DNA of 64,000 bases from JBMYRH01 sp049602155 (GCA_049602155.1 JBMYRH010000002.1:186001-250000); one strand, 5' to 3'; positions 44,194-55,800 are shown, counted from the first letter of the stretch. Notes: generated by a model not told the origin, from the sequence alone. A program made the numbers and translations.

Positions 44194-45687
44194 TTAACCG
44201 GCGCATTCCTCAAAGTTGGTCCCGTCATGGGACCAGATGAGGGGCTTGCCCTCGGCGTCCGTTCGGATGTGAACGGGGCGGTTCCAGAGCACGTTCAGGT
44301 TGCGCAAGGTCTCTCGGGCGTAGTCGGCCTTGAGGTCTTGGCCATCATGTTTGTGCCACAGCATCAGCTCGCCGCGGTTCTTGTAGTTGGCGTCCTCGAC
44401 GTAGATGACGGGCTGCCCAAAGTTGGTCAATTGCCGCAGCATCTGAGCTTTGAGTTCACTGAACTCGCGCGTCTTGATCTCCCAGTTGTCATTTCGGCGG
44501 TTGTAGCCGAAGGAGAAGATCTTCTGACGCTCGGCGAATTCCGGGGTCATGAACTCATCGATGAACATGACGTCGTTATAGACCTTGCGGACCTCGAAGA
44601 TCTTCTGGCGACCGAGGCCGAGCTGCTTGTCCCAATTCTCGCGCTCCACCATATTGTCACAGCGGTCGTACTCAAGGCCGAAGCGCCCTTTGTTCCAGCG
44701 GTCTTCGATGTCTCGGTACAGCTCGATGCCAATCTTGTAAGGGTTGAGCCGCGTTTGACTCATGGCCATCGTCCCAGAGTGGCTGCAGCAGAAGTCGATG
44801 ATCTCGGCGTCGGTGCAGATCTGCTCGGTCATCATCTTGGCGTGCCAATAGCTGGCCCACCCTTCGTTCATGATCTTCGTCATCATCTGCGGGGCGAAGT
44901 AGTAGGCCTCGTCGCGGATGATGCCCAAGATCTGTCGTTGCCATCGCTTCAAGGGGGCGTGCTCGAGCAGAAAGAGCAGCGCATCGCGCTCAGGCTCCGC
45001 TGGGAGCTTGGTCTTCGACTTCTCCCAGTCGTCTCGAAGCTGTTTGCGCTCCTTGGCGAGCTCCTCTTCGGGGTTGATGTAGCGGTCCATGTAGCCGCGG
45101 GCCGGGAGCTTCATCGGCTCGGGGCCAGAGTCCTCCTCATCCGGCGCCGCCCGGCGTCGCTGAATATAAGGGCTGTGGGTGTCGATCAGGTTGTCCACTG
45201 ACAAGCAGACATCGATGAAGTCTTCGACCTTCTCGACGCCGTGGCGCTCGGCGATGCGCGCGATCTTCGCGCCATTGGACGCCATCTTGTCGAGCATCTT
45301 TCGGTCGGTGTGGCTGAACCAGTAGTTGTTCTTGAAGAAGTCGACGTGGCCGTACACGTGAGCGATCACCAGCTTCTGGTCGACGACCTGATTGCCCTCG
45401 AGCAGATAGGCGTAAGAGGGGTTGGTGTTGATCACCATCTCGTAGATCTTCTGGAGGCCGTACTCGTAGCTCTTGGAGAGCCGCTCGTAGTCCATCCCCC
45501 AGCGCCAGTGCCGATAGCGCACAGGGAAGCCCTGATAGGCCGCCATCATGTTCATCTGATCGTAGGTGACCATCTCGAAGATGGTGGGGAAGAAGTCGAG
45601 GCCGTGATCGGCCGCCATTTTCTCGATCCGCTTGATCCAGAACTTGAGGTCGTCGGTCATCGGGCGGGCTTTCATGATGTGTTCCAT
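44194..45687 (-). CDS. spoVR: SpoVR family protein
   Basis: SpoVR is needed for the spore cortex in Bacillus; its Escherichia homologue is YcgB. The 497-residue product has the family start (FWIKRIEKMAADHGLDFFPT), FEMVTYDQMNMMAAYQGFPV, PSYAYLLEGN and the mid-protein MTKIMNEGWASYWHAKMM. The ATG at 45687 overlaps the stop of the DUF444 gene (TAATG). In E. coli the genes yeaG, yeaH and ycgB are under RpoS/nitrogen stress control, and this same trio is present here in one operon. No sporulation genes are nearby. Confidence 0.95.
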   Translation of the reverse strand: MEHIMKARPMTDDLKFWIKRIEKMAADHGLDFFPTIFEMVTYDQMNMMAAYQGFPVRYRHWRWGMDYERLSKSYEYGLQKIYEMVINTNPSYAYLLEGNQVVDQKLVIAHVYGHVDFFKNNYWFSHTDRKMLDKMASNGAKIARIAERHGVEKVEDFIDVCLSVDNLIDTHSPYIQRRRAAPDEEDSGPEPMKLPARGYMDRYINPEEELAKERKQLRDDWEKSKTKLPAEPERDALLFLLEHAPLKRWQRQILGIIRDEAYYFAPQMMTKIMNEGWASYWHAKMMTEQICTDAEIIDFCCSHSGTMAMSQTRLNPYKIGIELYRDIEDRWNKGRFGLEYDRCDNMVERENWDKQLGLGRQKIFEVRKVYNDVMFIDEFMTPEFAERQKIFSFGYNRRNDNWEIKTREFSELKAQMLRQLTNFGQPVIYVEDANYKNRGELMLWHKHDGQDLKADYARETLRNLNVLWNRPVHIRTDAEGKPLIWSHDGTNFEECAG

Positions 45688-46796
45688 TACTTGCCTTTGC
45701 CGAGGAATTCTTTGATTGACCCGACGATGCCCTCTTTGTTCTTCACCTCGCTTGTGATGACGTCCTCTTCGCTCCTGAAGTGCACCCGCAGATCCTTGAT
45801 GAACTGCCCGGAGCCGTAAGGGCTCTCGACCTGGCCGTAGCAGAAGACGTTGGAGCTCGGGATGATCTCGTCTCGAAGCAGGCGGATGCACTGCATAGTG
45901 TCGTCCGCAGACCAGTTATCCCCGTCCGAGAAGTGGAAGGGGTAGATGTTCCAGTCCGAGCTCGGGTAGTCCGCCTTCATGATCTCCAGGCACTTCTTGT
46001 AGGCGCTCGAGATCATCGTCCCGCCCGACTCACGGGTGGAGAAGAAGGTGTCGCGATCGACCTCGCGCGCCGAGGCGTCGTGGATGATGTACCGACTCTC
46101 GATGTCTTTGTATTGGCTGCGCAGCCAGGTGTCGATCCAGAAGGACTCGATGCGCACGATCTCCTTCTGCTCTTCGCCCATCGAGCCGGAGACATCCATC
46201 ATGTAGATGATGACCGCGTTGTGGTGCGGCTTGGTCTCTTCTTTCCACGCTCGGTACACGAAGTCGTCACGAACCGGGACGATGACAGGGCGCTTGGGGT
46301 CGTAGCTCCCCGAGGCGATCTGGCGCTTCAAGGCGCGCTTGAAGGTCCGCCGGACGTGCTTGAGGCTGTCGGGGCCGACGGGGCGGATGCCCGAGTACTT
46401 CACGCTGACAGCGTCGTAGCGCGCGCGCCCTTTGGGTTCGATGTTGGGCAGCTCCAGCTCTTCACCCAGGATCTTGGCCAGCTCCTCCAGCTGCACATCG
46501 ACCTCAAGGGTGTGCTCCCCCGGGGAGTCCCCGGCTTCGCCCTGGCCAGAGCCCTCGCCCTCGCCCTGACCGACAGGATCGCCCGGCTGACCGTCACCTT
46601 GCCCCATGCCACCGTTTTGACGCGTCCCGAACTTGAAGCGCGGGATGTCGATCGACGGCACAGGGATGCTGACGGTCTTGTCACCTTGCTTCCCGATCAG
46701 CTCACCCTGGCTGATGTACTGCTTGAGGTTCCGCTTGATGCGGCCTCGTACGATCTGCCGGAAGCGGCGCCGGTCACTGTCGATGCGTTGGGTCAC
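45687..46796 (-). CDS. yeaH: DUF444 protein, YeaH/YhbH type
   Basis: The 369-residue product has the family N-terminus (RRRFRQIVRGRIKRNLKQYI), a Gly/Gln-rich linker (GQGDGQPGDPVGQGEG), and a von Willebrand A-like domain with the metal site YMMDVSGSMGEEQ near 198. It ends with RSEEDVITSEVKNKEG-type residues. It is expected to act with the PrkA kinase. GTG start at 46796. The gene lies 9 nt after prkA and overlaps spoVR. Confidence 0.94.
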   Translation of the reverse strand: MTQRIDSDRRRFRQIVRGRIKRNLKQYISQGELIGKQGDKTVSIPVPSIDIPRFKFGTRQNGGMGQGDGQPGDPVGQGEGEGSGQGEAGDSPGEHTLEVDVQLEELAKILGEELELPNIEPKGRARYDAVSVKYSGIRPVGPDSLKHVRRTFKRALKRQIASGSYDPKRPVIVPVRDDFVYRAWKEETKPHHNAVIIYMMDVSGSMGEEQKEIVRIESFWIDTWLRSQYKDIESRYIIHDASAREVDRDTFFSTRESGGTMISSAYKKCLEIMKADYPSSDWNIYPFHFSDGDNWSADDTMQCIRLLRDEIIPSSNVFCYGQVESPYGSGQFIKDLRVHFRSEEDVITSEVKNKEGIVGSIKEFLGKGK

Positions 46797-46805
46797 CGGA
46801 TCTCG

Positions 46806-48860
<2,055 letters not shown>

Positions 48861-48951
48861 GCGTGACCTCGATGGTCATGTGTTGAGAGAGGTGCGATCG
48901 AAGGGCTCGTCCCCTACGCCACGCGCGAGGGCGGGCATGGGCTCTATAAAG

Positions 48952-48979
48952 AAACTATCACAGCCACCGGATCGGTCAA
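48952..48979 (-). promoter_or_regulatory. Candidate promoter of prkA-yeaH-spoVR
   Basis: Minus strand TTGACC (48979-48974) and TAGTTT (48957-48952) are 16 nt apart, about 85 nt before the first possible transcribed codon. Stress sigma control cannot be judged from this. Confidence 0.35.
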
Positions 48980-49054
48980 ACGCACCGGGGCCCATGATTT
49001 GCCATGCGCGTTCCCCTTGAAGACGTTTGATTCGAGAGGAAACTTCCACCTTCT

Positions 49055-49095
49055 GTTGACCTAAGTGTTGACCCGAGTTCGCCCATGGGTACCAT
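49055..49095 (+). promoter_or_regulatory. Candidate promoter with doubled GTTGACC
   Basis: GTTGACC occurs at 49055-49061 and 49067-49073, 12 nt apart. TTGACC at 49068-49073 and TACCAT at 49090-49095 are separated by 16 nt, upstream of the lipoprotein start at 49158. The doubled box could be two overlapping -35 sites or a direct-repeat operator. Confidence 0.35.
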
Positions 49096-49157
49096 CCGCG
49101 CGCCAAATCGAGTCGAACCGGATTGGCGAACGGCCCACAACCACCTGAGAGGTCCTC

Positions 49158-52100
49158 GTGAACGTCACACGCTCTATGCTCGCCATCGTCGGCATCACCG
49201 CGCTCCTCGCTGCTTGCAGCAGTAGCGATCCACTCAACGGGACCGAGGCCATCCCCGGTAACGACGACAACGCTACGACGACCCCTGGTGATGATGGCAC
49301 CCCGAATGGGGCGTGGCAGATCGGGACGGTCGACACGACCGTGGTCCCCGCGAACTTGTCCGCTGGCGACACCGCGAGCGTCGTCTGCAGCGCGAAAGAT
49401 AGCGAGGGCAACGACATCGACGTCAGCACGACGACGGTCTCCTTCGCAGTCACCCCGTCTGCGGGCGTCACGATCGAGGGCGATGACGCGACCTTCACCC
49501 AGGCCGGGACCTACGCGGTCGCCTGCACGGTCGGTGAGGTCACCGACGAGAGCGCCGCGACGGTCGAGGTCGCCGCGGGTAACGCTGCAACGGTCACCGA
49601 GATCGTGATTGACCCCTCCACGGTCGCCGCGGGTGAGAAGGCGAGTGTCTTTTGCACGGCGACAGACGCGAGCGGTAACGCCGTCGAGGCCAACCCGACC
49701 ATCCTCGCTCCTGGGCTCTCAAACTGCGCGGCGAACGCTGGAGAGACCGATCCCTGTGTCAACCAGACCGAGCGCTGGGTCCGCTACACCACAGTCGGTG
49801 TCTACGACATCAGCTGCACCGTGCCTGACGGTGAGAGCAAGTCAGCACCGCTGACCGTCACGGTCGCCGCAGATAAGGTCCTGGAGTTGGTCTTCACCCC
49901 GGAGGCCGACCGCTACGATGTGGGCCAAGGCATCACCATCACAGGCGTGCTCAAGGACAGCTTTGGGAACACCGAGCCCGCCGAGCTGGTCTCTTTGCAG
50001 GCCAACCTCGTGGGCGCAGACCCAGGTTTCGACTCGTCTGACCTCTACAATGTGGCCGGCGATGACACGACGGACATCTTCCTCTTCCAGGCTGACGGAA
50101 ACTATGAGGTCTACGGCCAACTCGTCGGTGACTCGAGCGTCGAGGCGGTTCGTACGGCCCATGTCGACAGCTTCGGCCCGGTGATTTCCCTGGTCGCTCC
50201 GCTGGGCGCGGGCGCCGAGGGCGTCATCGTCGACGGTGAGGCTATCAGCGCTTACGACGGTCGCGGCGAGATCGTGGTTGGCGACTCTGTCGTCGAGATC
50301 TCCGGCACGGTCTCGGACACCCCTGGCGGGCTCGATGATGAGGCCGGCCTGATGGTGTACATCAACGGCGTACCTGCCCCGGCAGGCATCTTCGAGGTCG
50401 ACAGCGAGAAGGGCACCTTCTACGGCGCGGCCGTCCCCCTCGTCTACGGCATCAACCACATCACTGTGGAGTCTTCGGATATCCATGGCCACATGAGCTC
50501 GTGGACCATCGCCATTTTGTGGTCGAGTGAGTACTACGCGCTCAACCCCCCGAGCGTGGAGACCGACGCAATCAGCGATGCGCTCACGATGCACATCAGC
50601 CAAGAGCTCCTAGATGACGGCGTGCACGATCACACCAAGCTTGATGACTTGGCGACCATCGCCGAGGTCATCCTTGACGGCACAGACGTCGCTAAGGAGC
50701 TGGACCCGAGCATCGCCTTCTGGAACGAGACGCTTGAGCTTGATGTCTTCGGCTACACGCTTCCCTTCGACTTCGCCATCAAGCCTGGGACCTTTGTCCT
50801 CGATGACCCCAAGGTGTCGATGCAGCTGGGTGATGGGACGCTGACTGTGTCTCTTGAGGCAAACAACGTGGATGTCGGCATCTCCTTGGTGGGTGACACC
50901 GGCCTTGAGATCCCCCTTGGAAGCTTGTCCGGCACCGGTGAGACCGAGGGTGTTATCAGCTTCGAGACCCTGACGATCGCCTCTACGTTGGTTCTCGGGA
51001 TTGACCCGGCGACGGGTGAGCTGACTGCGTCCGCGACCTCGAACACCCTCGAGTTCGACGGCATCTCTGGCGAGTTCGACCCCTTGACCTTCTCTTACAC
51101 CTCGGACGGCCTCGCGACCGTCGCGCTTGATCAGTTGGGTTTCCCGGCCTTCGGCAGTGTCCCTGTGCCGCTGGACGATCTCAACAACGAGCTCATTGGC
51201 CTCTTCGATACGGTCCAGGAGCTTGAGCCTATCGTCGCGCTCGTCGCGCCGCTGCTCGTCGAGTACTTGGTGCCAAACCTCCTAAACTCGGTCGCCTCTA
51301 CGGTCAAGGTCGACCAGACCCTCGACTTCCCTGCCCTCGTTGACGCTGAGGGGGTCACGGGCATGTCGATGGACCTGGACGTGACGCTCACCGAGGTGAC
51401 CTGCACGCCAGACTACGTGCTCCTGAGCGGCTCAGGGCTGGTTGCGGCCACAGACTACGAGCCACCCCGAACCGACTCGCCGGGTAGCATCGACTTCAAC
51501 GGCTGCGAAGAGCCACAGCTCGTCACCTTGGGTGACGCCAAGGCCAAGATTGGCATCCACGACGACTTCTTCAATCAGCTCCTCTACGGCGTTTGGGCCG
51601 GTCAGCTCCTGGACTTCGACCTCGACAGCGTCGGCGCGGGTCAATTGATGGAGTCGGTCGGTGACGGGATCCCCCTCGACTTGGGCTTGGCTGGGTTAAA
51701 CCTTGAGCCACTCCTGCCCTTTGTCTTTAACGGCTGTGGCGATGAACTCAAGCTCCAGATCGGCGACCTCTACGTGGGCGCGCTCCTCGGCGTGCTCGGC
51801 AAGGAGAGCGAGTTCGGCGTCTGGATCAACGGCAACATCATCGTCTCCGTCGAAGCCAACCAGACCTTCGCTTGCAGTGGAGGAGACGCGGACAACCAAG
51901 ATGACTGTGAAGACGATGGGTACGTGTGGAGCGCCAACAGCACCGCGCTGGGCCTCAGCGTCGCCGGCTACGACGACCTCGCCATTGACGTCATCGTGAA
52001 CACCGGGCTCATGGAGGGCGATGATGACGCGCTCAAGAGCCTGCTCGGTGACCAAATCATGCCGCTGCTCTTCGACCAGGTCCTCGCAGAGGCCGGAAAC

Positions 52101-52229
52101 TTTGCGCTGCCCCAGCTCGACCTCTCGACCTTCGGTGAGAGCATCCCTGAGGGCACCGCGCTGAAGCTCAACGTCGGTGAAGTCGGCCACGAGAGCGCCT
52201 ATACTGCCATCGATGGTGGCCTCGAGTAG
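49158..52229 (+). CDS. Large Ig-like-repeat lipoprotein
   Basis: The 1,023-residue product has a lipoprotein signal (LAIVGITALLAAC) and an acidic Asn/Thr-rich linker. About three Ig-like repeats follow at 50-330 (VVPANLSAGDTASVVCSAKD, VTEIVIDPSTVAAGEKASVF, LVFTPEADRYDVGQGITITG), each carrying a cysteine pair, then another beta domain near 340-455 (PLVYGINHITVESSD). The C-terminal 550 residues are a repetitive amphipathic beta/helix region (PLLVEYLVPNLLNSVASTVK, LMESVGDGIPLDLGLAGLNL). This is reminiscent of lipid-binding tube folds (TULIP) but with no decisive motif. GTG start; GAGG upstream. Monocistronic, ended by a strong terminator. Confidence 0.85.
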   Translation: MNVTRSMLAIVGITALLAACSSSDPLNGTEAIPGNDDNATTTPGDDGTPNGAWQIGTVDTTVVPANLSAGDTASVVCSAKDSEGNDIDVSTTTVSFAVTPSAGVTIEGDDATFTQAGTYAVACTVGEVTDESAATVEVAAGNAATVTEIVIDPSTVAAGEKASVFCTATDASGNAVEANPTILAPGLSNCAANAGETDPCVNQTERWVRYTTVGVYDISCTVPDGESKSAPLTVTVAADKVLELVFTPEADRYDVGQGITITGVLKDSFGNTEPAELVSLQANLVGADPGFDSSDLYNVAGDDTTDIFLFQADGNYEVYGQLVGDSSVEAVRTAHVDSFGPVISLVAPLGAGAEGVIVDGEAISAYDGRGEIVVGDSVVEISGTVSDTPGGLDDEAGLMVYINGVPAPAGIFEVDSEKGTFYGAAVPLVYGINHITVESSDIHGHMSSWTIAILWSSEYYALNPPSVETDAISDALTMHISQELLDDGVHDHTKLDDLATIAEVILDGTDVAKELDPSIAFWNETLELDVFGYTLPFDFAIKPGTFVLDDPKVSMQLGDGTLTVSLEANNVDVGISLVGDTGLEIPLGSLSGTGETEGVISFETLTIASTLVLGIDPATGELTASATSNTLEFDGISGEFDPLTFSYTSDGLATVALDQLGFPAFGSVPVPLDDLNNELIGLFDTVQELEPIVALVAPLLVEYLVPNLLNSVASTVKVDQTLDFPALVDAEGVTGMSMDLDVTLTEVTCTPDYVLLSGSGLVAATDYEPPRTDSPGSIDFNGCEEPQLVTLGDAKAKIGIHDDFFNQLLYGVWAGQLLDFDLDSVGAGQLMESVGDGIPLDLGLAGLNLEPLLPFVFNGCGDELKLQIGDLYVGALLGVLGKESEFGVWINGNIIVSVEANQTFACSGGDADNQDDCEDDGYVWSANSTALGLSVAGYDDLAIDVIVNTGLMEGDDDALKSLLGDQIMPLLFDQVLAEAGNFALPQLDLSTFGESIPEGTALKLNVGEVGHESAYTAIDGGLE

Positions 52230-52252
52230 CGCACAGGCTGAGAACCCTTAAG

Positions 52253-52289
52253 ACCGCCGAGGCAGGCTATCTGCTTCGGCGGTTTTTTT
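52253..52289 (+). terminator. Rho-independent terminator
   Basis: A 13-bp stem with one G-T pair (52253-52265 with 52271-52283), loop GCTAT, followed by seven T at 52283-52289, starting 24 nt after the stop of the Ig-like lipoprotein. It is the only classical terminator I find in the window. Confidence 0.93.
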
Positions 52290-52482
52290 GTGCGCGCGGA
52301 GTTTTCGCTCAAGCCCGGACGGGTCGCGGCCGATGAGGGGAGAGTAGGCAGCGTTCCCGACATCCGCGCGGTCCTACACCACGGCACCCCGGTCTGTTCG
52401 GTCGCGACGCGAATCCCTTCCCGTATCGTTCGTCAGACCGCGGGTGCTTCACTTTCTTCCGAGCCCGTGAGCGGTTGAGTGA

Positions 52483-52512
52483 TTGCAGGGCCGACCGACT
52501 GGTTGGTACGCT
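52483..52512 (+). promoter_or_regulatory. Candidate promoter of the serine hydrolase (leaderless)
   Basis: TTGCAG at 52483-52488 and TACGCT at 52507-52512 are 18 nt apart; the -10 ends 7 nt before the ATG at 52520 and no ribosome binding site is visible. The -35 is a poor match. Confidence 0.3.
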
Positions 52513-52519
52513 ATTCGCT

Positions 52520-53767
52520 ATGCCGATTGGTCGCGTCCGTAAAGTTCACGTCTTCCCTGCTGCAGCGGTCACCCGCCGCAGCGACCTAGAGGTCGATCCG
52601 CGCGACGTCGGGCTCAAGGTCGATGATGTGGACGCGATTTGGCGCAGGGTCGAGGCGTTTTATGCCACGGGCCTTCAGCCGGCGATGGGGCTCTGCATCC
52701 GACACCGCGGTCAGGTCATCCTCGATCGCGCCATCGGGCATATCCGCGGCAACACCACCGACGGCGTGAACCACGCCGAGCTGGTGCAGGCCACTCCCGA
52801 GTCACGCTTCAGCCTGTTCTCGGCCTCTAAGGTCGTCGTCGCGATGCTGATACACCTCTTTGATGACCGCGGCTTGCTGCACCTCGATGACGCGGTGGCG
52901 GAGTACATCCCGGGCTTTGCGAAGCATGGGAAGCAGCGGATCACCTTGCGGCATGTGTTGACGCATCGGGCGGGGATCCCTGCCGTCCCAATGGGCAACC
53001 TAGACCTCGACATCTTGACCGATCCCGAGGCGATGCTGGACATCATGTGTGAGGCGAAGCCGCAGACCCGTGCCGGTCGGCGTTTGGCCTATCACGCGAT
53101 CACGGGGGGCTTTGTCTTGGGCGAGGTGCTCACCCGCGTCACCGGCAAGAGCGTCCGCCAGCTCGTCCAAGAGGAGTTCGGCGAGCCCTTGGGGCTGAAG
53201 GGGTTCAACTATGGGGTCCTCCCTCCCGAGCTGGACACGGTCGCCCTCAACACCTTCACGGGGCCAGACCCTAATCGCGCCTATCAGTGGCTCTTAGAGC
53301 GCTCTTTTGGGGTGAAGGTTCAGGAGGCCGTGGAGATCTCGAATGATCCACGCTTCATCACGGGGGTGATCCCGTCCGCGAACATCTACTCGAGCGCAGA
53401 GGAGACATGTCGCTTCTTCGAGCTCCTTTTGCGGGAAGGCGAGTGGGGAGGGGCGCAGATATTCTCGCCGAGGACCGTGCGGCGCGCGGTGGTCGAGCAG
53501 ACGTACCTCGAGCTGGACACGACCTTGATGATGCCAGTGCGCTACGGGATGGGCTTTATGCTGGGGGGACAGCGCCTCAGTCTCTACGGAGACTCAACCC
53601 CGAGGGCCTTTGGGCACATTGGGTTCACGAACGTCTTGGTCTGGGCGGATCCGCAGCGCGATCTCTCGGTCGCATTCTTGAACAACGGCAAGCCGTTTAT
53701 CACTTTACGGCTCTTGAAATGGCTGGCTATCTCTCGCGAGATATCGCGCCGCATCCCCAAGCTTTGA
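52520..53767 (+). CDS. Class C beta-lactamase-like serine hydrolase
   Basis: The 415-residue protein belongs to the beta-lactamase/esterase (EstB, peptidase S12) fold. It has the nucleophile motif SASK (FSLFSASKVVVAML near 108), Tyr-containing YHAITGG near 188 in place of YxN, and HIGFTN near 357 in place of KTG. DAVAEYIPGF and TLRHVLTHRAGIP are typical family stretches. It has no signal peptide, so it is probably cytoplasmic and more likely an esterase or peptidase than an antibiotic-resistance enzyme. Confidence 0.92.
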   Translation: MPIGRVRKVHVFPAAAVTRRSDLEVDPRDVGLKVDDVDAIWRRVEAFYATGLQPAMGLCIRHRGQVILDRAIGHIRGNTTDGVNHAELVQATPESRFSLFSASKVVVAMLIHLFDDRGLLHLDDAVAEYIPGFAKHGKQRITLRHVLTHRAGIPAVPMGNLDLDILTDPEAMLDIMCEAKPQTRAGRRLAYHAITGGFVLGEVLTRVTGKSVRQLVQEEFGEPLGLKGFNYGVLPPELDTVALNTFTGPDPNRAYQWLLERSFGVKVQEAVEISNDPRFITGVIPSANIYSSAEETCRFFELLLREGEWGGAQIFSPRTVRRAVVEQTYLELDTTLMMPVRYGMGFMLGGQRLSLYGDSTPRAFGHIGFTNVLVWADPQRDLSVAFLNNGKPFITLRLLKWLAISREISRRIPKL

Positions 53768-53772
53768 CCCCT

Positions 53773-53802
53773 TTGACAACGCGCTCGGCGCGTCGCTAGG
53801 TT
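53773..53802 (+). promoter_or_regulatory. Candidate promoter of pgi (leaderless)
   Basis: TTGACA at 53773-53778 and TAGGTT at 53797-53802 are 18 nt apart. The -10 ends 7 nt before the ATG at 53810, which has no ribosome binding site, so the transcript probably starts at the A of the ATG. Confidence 0.6.
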
Positions 53803-53809
53803 GCTGACC

Positions 53810-55321
53810 ATGACCGTACTCATGCAATCCGGGTGGCCCTTTTATGAAGACGAGTGGCTCGGCGTCTCCCTCGACCTTCGACATATGGGGGTCACCGAGG
53901 CGCAGATTCAAGAGGCAGCGCCGCTCATAGAGCGCGCTTTGGCGGCGATGGTCGACCTTGAGGGCGGCGCGCTCGCCAACCCCTCGGAAGCGCGCATGGT
54001 TGGTCATTACTGGCTGCGAGACTCTGCGTTGGCGCCGGATGATGCGATCACTGCGTCCATCGATGAGGCGCGCCGCGCGGTCCAAGATCTTTCAGCCCAT
54101 TTCGGTGCCTTCAAGACGATCTTCCACGTCGGGATAGGGGGCTCTGCCTTGGGCCCTCGGCTGCTCATCGACGCCTTGAGTGCCTCTGAGCGCCAGATAC
54201 GCTTCCTCGACAACATCGACCCCGATGGCATCGCAGAGATCATCGATGCACATCGACTCGATGAGGTGGGCATCGTCGTGGTCTCCAAGTCCGGGACGAC
54301 GGCAGAGACCATGGGAGCGCTCGTCGAGCTCGAGGAGGCGCTGGCGCTCGAAGACTTAACGCTCGCTGATCGAACCCTCGCGATCACCTGTGAGGGCAGC
54401 GCCCTCGCGGAGCGCGCCGAGCAAGAGGGGTGGCTTGGCGTCCTCCCGCTGTGGGACTGGGTCGGGGGCCGAACCTCGATGATGAGCGCCGTGGGCTTGT
54501 TCCCGGCGACCCTCGCCGAGGTCGATGGAGAGGGTATCCTTGAAGGCGCAGCCCGGATGGATGAGTGGACCCGCACAGAGTCCCTCGAAGACAACCCCGC
54601 GCTTGGGATGGCGCTGGCTTGGTATGCCGCGACAGAGGGGCAGGCGAAGCGGTCGCAGGTCATCCTGCCTTATGCAGACCGTCTGAGCCTCCTTGCGCCT
54701 TTTTTGCAGCAGCTCATCATGGAGTCGCTGGGCAAGGCTGAGGACCTTGATGGCGCCCCAGTGCACCAGGGGCTCACGGTCTATGGGAACAAGGGCGCCA
54801 CGGATCAGCATGCGTATGTGCAGCAGCTCCGCGAGGGCCCCGATGATCACTTCACGACCTTCGTCGAGCTCCGCGACATCTCAGACTGCGAGGCGGGGGA
54901 TACACTCAGCGCGCTGTTGGCTGGGACACGCTCGGCGCTCCATGAGGTGGGGCGACGCACGACGACTCTGAGCTTTGATCGATTTGATGAGGTGCAGTTC
55001 GGGGCGCTCATCGCCCTCTTTGAGCGCGCCGTGGGCTTCTACGCGACCTTCGTGAACATCAACGCCTATGACCAGCCAGGGGTCGAGGCGGGTAAGCGCT
55101 GTGCTGGTGCAGTGTTGGCGCTTCAAGACGCGCTGTTGACCCTGCTCAGCGAAGGCGCAGAGGGGGACGCGCGCGAGTTGGCCGAGCAGCTGAGCGCCGA
55201 TCCTGAGCTCGTCTTTCATGTCCTGCGCCGGTTGGCCTCGAATGATCTGGTGGCGACCGACGGGGTAGGGCTGGAGCGCACGTTCTCGGATGCCTCCAAC
55301 ATCCCCGGCTTGATCTACTGA
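53810..55321 (+). CDS. pgi: Glucose-6-phosphate isomerase
   Basis: Pgi interconverts glucose 6-phosphate and fructose 6-phosphate. The 503-residue protein has HVGIGGSALGPRLL, VVSKSGTTAETMGAL, the Gly-rich WDWVGGRTSMMSAVG and YGNKGATDQHAYVQQLREG. The conserved end is NINAYDQPGVEAGK, which supplies the active-site Lys. It resembles the shorter bacterial Pgi type rather than the 550-residue Escherichia enzyme. About 60 residues extend past the usual end. ATG at 53810 is taken because it fits the promoter and an upstream TTG does not. Confidence 0.95.
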   Translation: MTVLMQSGWPFYEDEWLGVSLDLRHMGVTEAQIQEAAPLIERALAAMVDLEGGALANPSEARMVGHYWLRDSALAPDDAITASIDEARRAVQDLSAHFGAFKTIFHVGIGGSALGPRLLIDALSASERQIRFLDNIDPDGIAEIIDAHRLDEVGIVVVSKSGTTAETMGALVELEEALALEDLTLADRTLAITCEGSALAERAEQEGWLGVLPLWDWVGGRTSMMSAVGLFPATLAEVDGEGILEGAARMDEWTRTESLEDNPALGMALAWYAATEGQAKRSQVILPYADRLSLLAPFLQQLIMESLGKAEDLDGAPVHQGLTVYGNKGATDQHAYVQQLREGPDDHFTTFVELRDISDCEAGDTLSALLAGTRSALHEVGRRTTTLSFDRFDEVQFGALIALFERAVGFYATFVNINAYDQPGVEAGKRCAGAVLALQDALLTLLSEGAEGDARELAEQLSADPELVFHVLRRLASNDLVATDGVGLERTFSDASNIPGLIY

Positions 55322-55728
55322 GCGTCCCCTGCTGGGTCCTGAAGCACCTGTCCGCGATCGTCGGCGATACACGCTGAGAGGGCGTCGGCGAGGGCGAAGA
55401 GCGCGACCGTGCGTGGATCGTCGGTGTCGGCGGGGTCGAAGACGCGGTTGATGATCGCCGAGCCCGAGTCTTGCCAGCTGAACATGGGCACCCAGGTGGG
55501 CTCTTCTCCCGTCCCGATCACCGCGACCTCGGCGTCGCAGGGGATCTGCTTCCAGAGCGCAGCTGACGTCCCTGTCTTGAGGTTGGGGGCGCGCGCCCCC
55601 CCTTGAGCAAGGCGGACCCCTTCGGTGGCCTCGATAGCGGCGCGCCACTCGTCCTTTGAGATCGGCTCATAGCGGTTGTTGTCTGGGCCACCAAGGCGCA
55701 TCAAATGGAGCTGAGAGACCATGGACAT
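55315..55728 (-). CDS. Protein of unknown function
   Basis: A 137-residue soluble protein starting at an ATG with GGAGG about 9 nt upstream. It has no signal, membrane helix or motif that I know; segments such as WVPMFSWQDSGSAIINRVFD and TVALFALADALSACIADD suggest an alpha/beta fold. The stop overlaps the end of pgi by 7 nt, in convergent orientation. It faces away from the transporter gene at 55801 across 72 bp. Confidence 0.7.
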   Translation of the reverse strand: MSMVSQLHLMRLGGPDNNRYEPISKDEWRAAIEATEGVRLAQGGARAPNLKTGTSAALWKQIPCDAEVAVIGTGEEPTWVPMFSWQDSGSAIINRVFDPADTDDPRTVALFALADALSACIADDRGQVLQDPAGDAQ

Positions 55729-55800
55729 CGAGGCGTTCCTCCGCATCGTCGATGACTTGATTCAAGAGCAGGGTGCCAGATCTGTCCAGCCTGCTATCGT

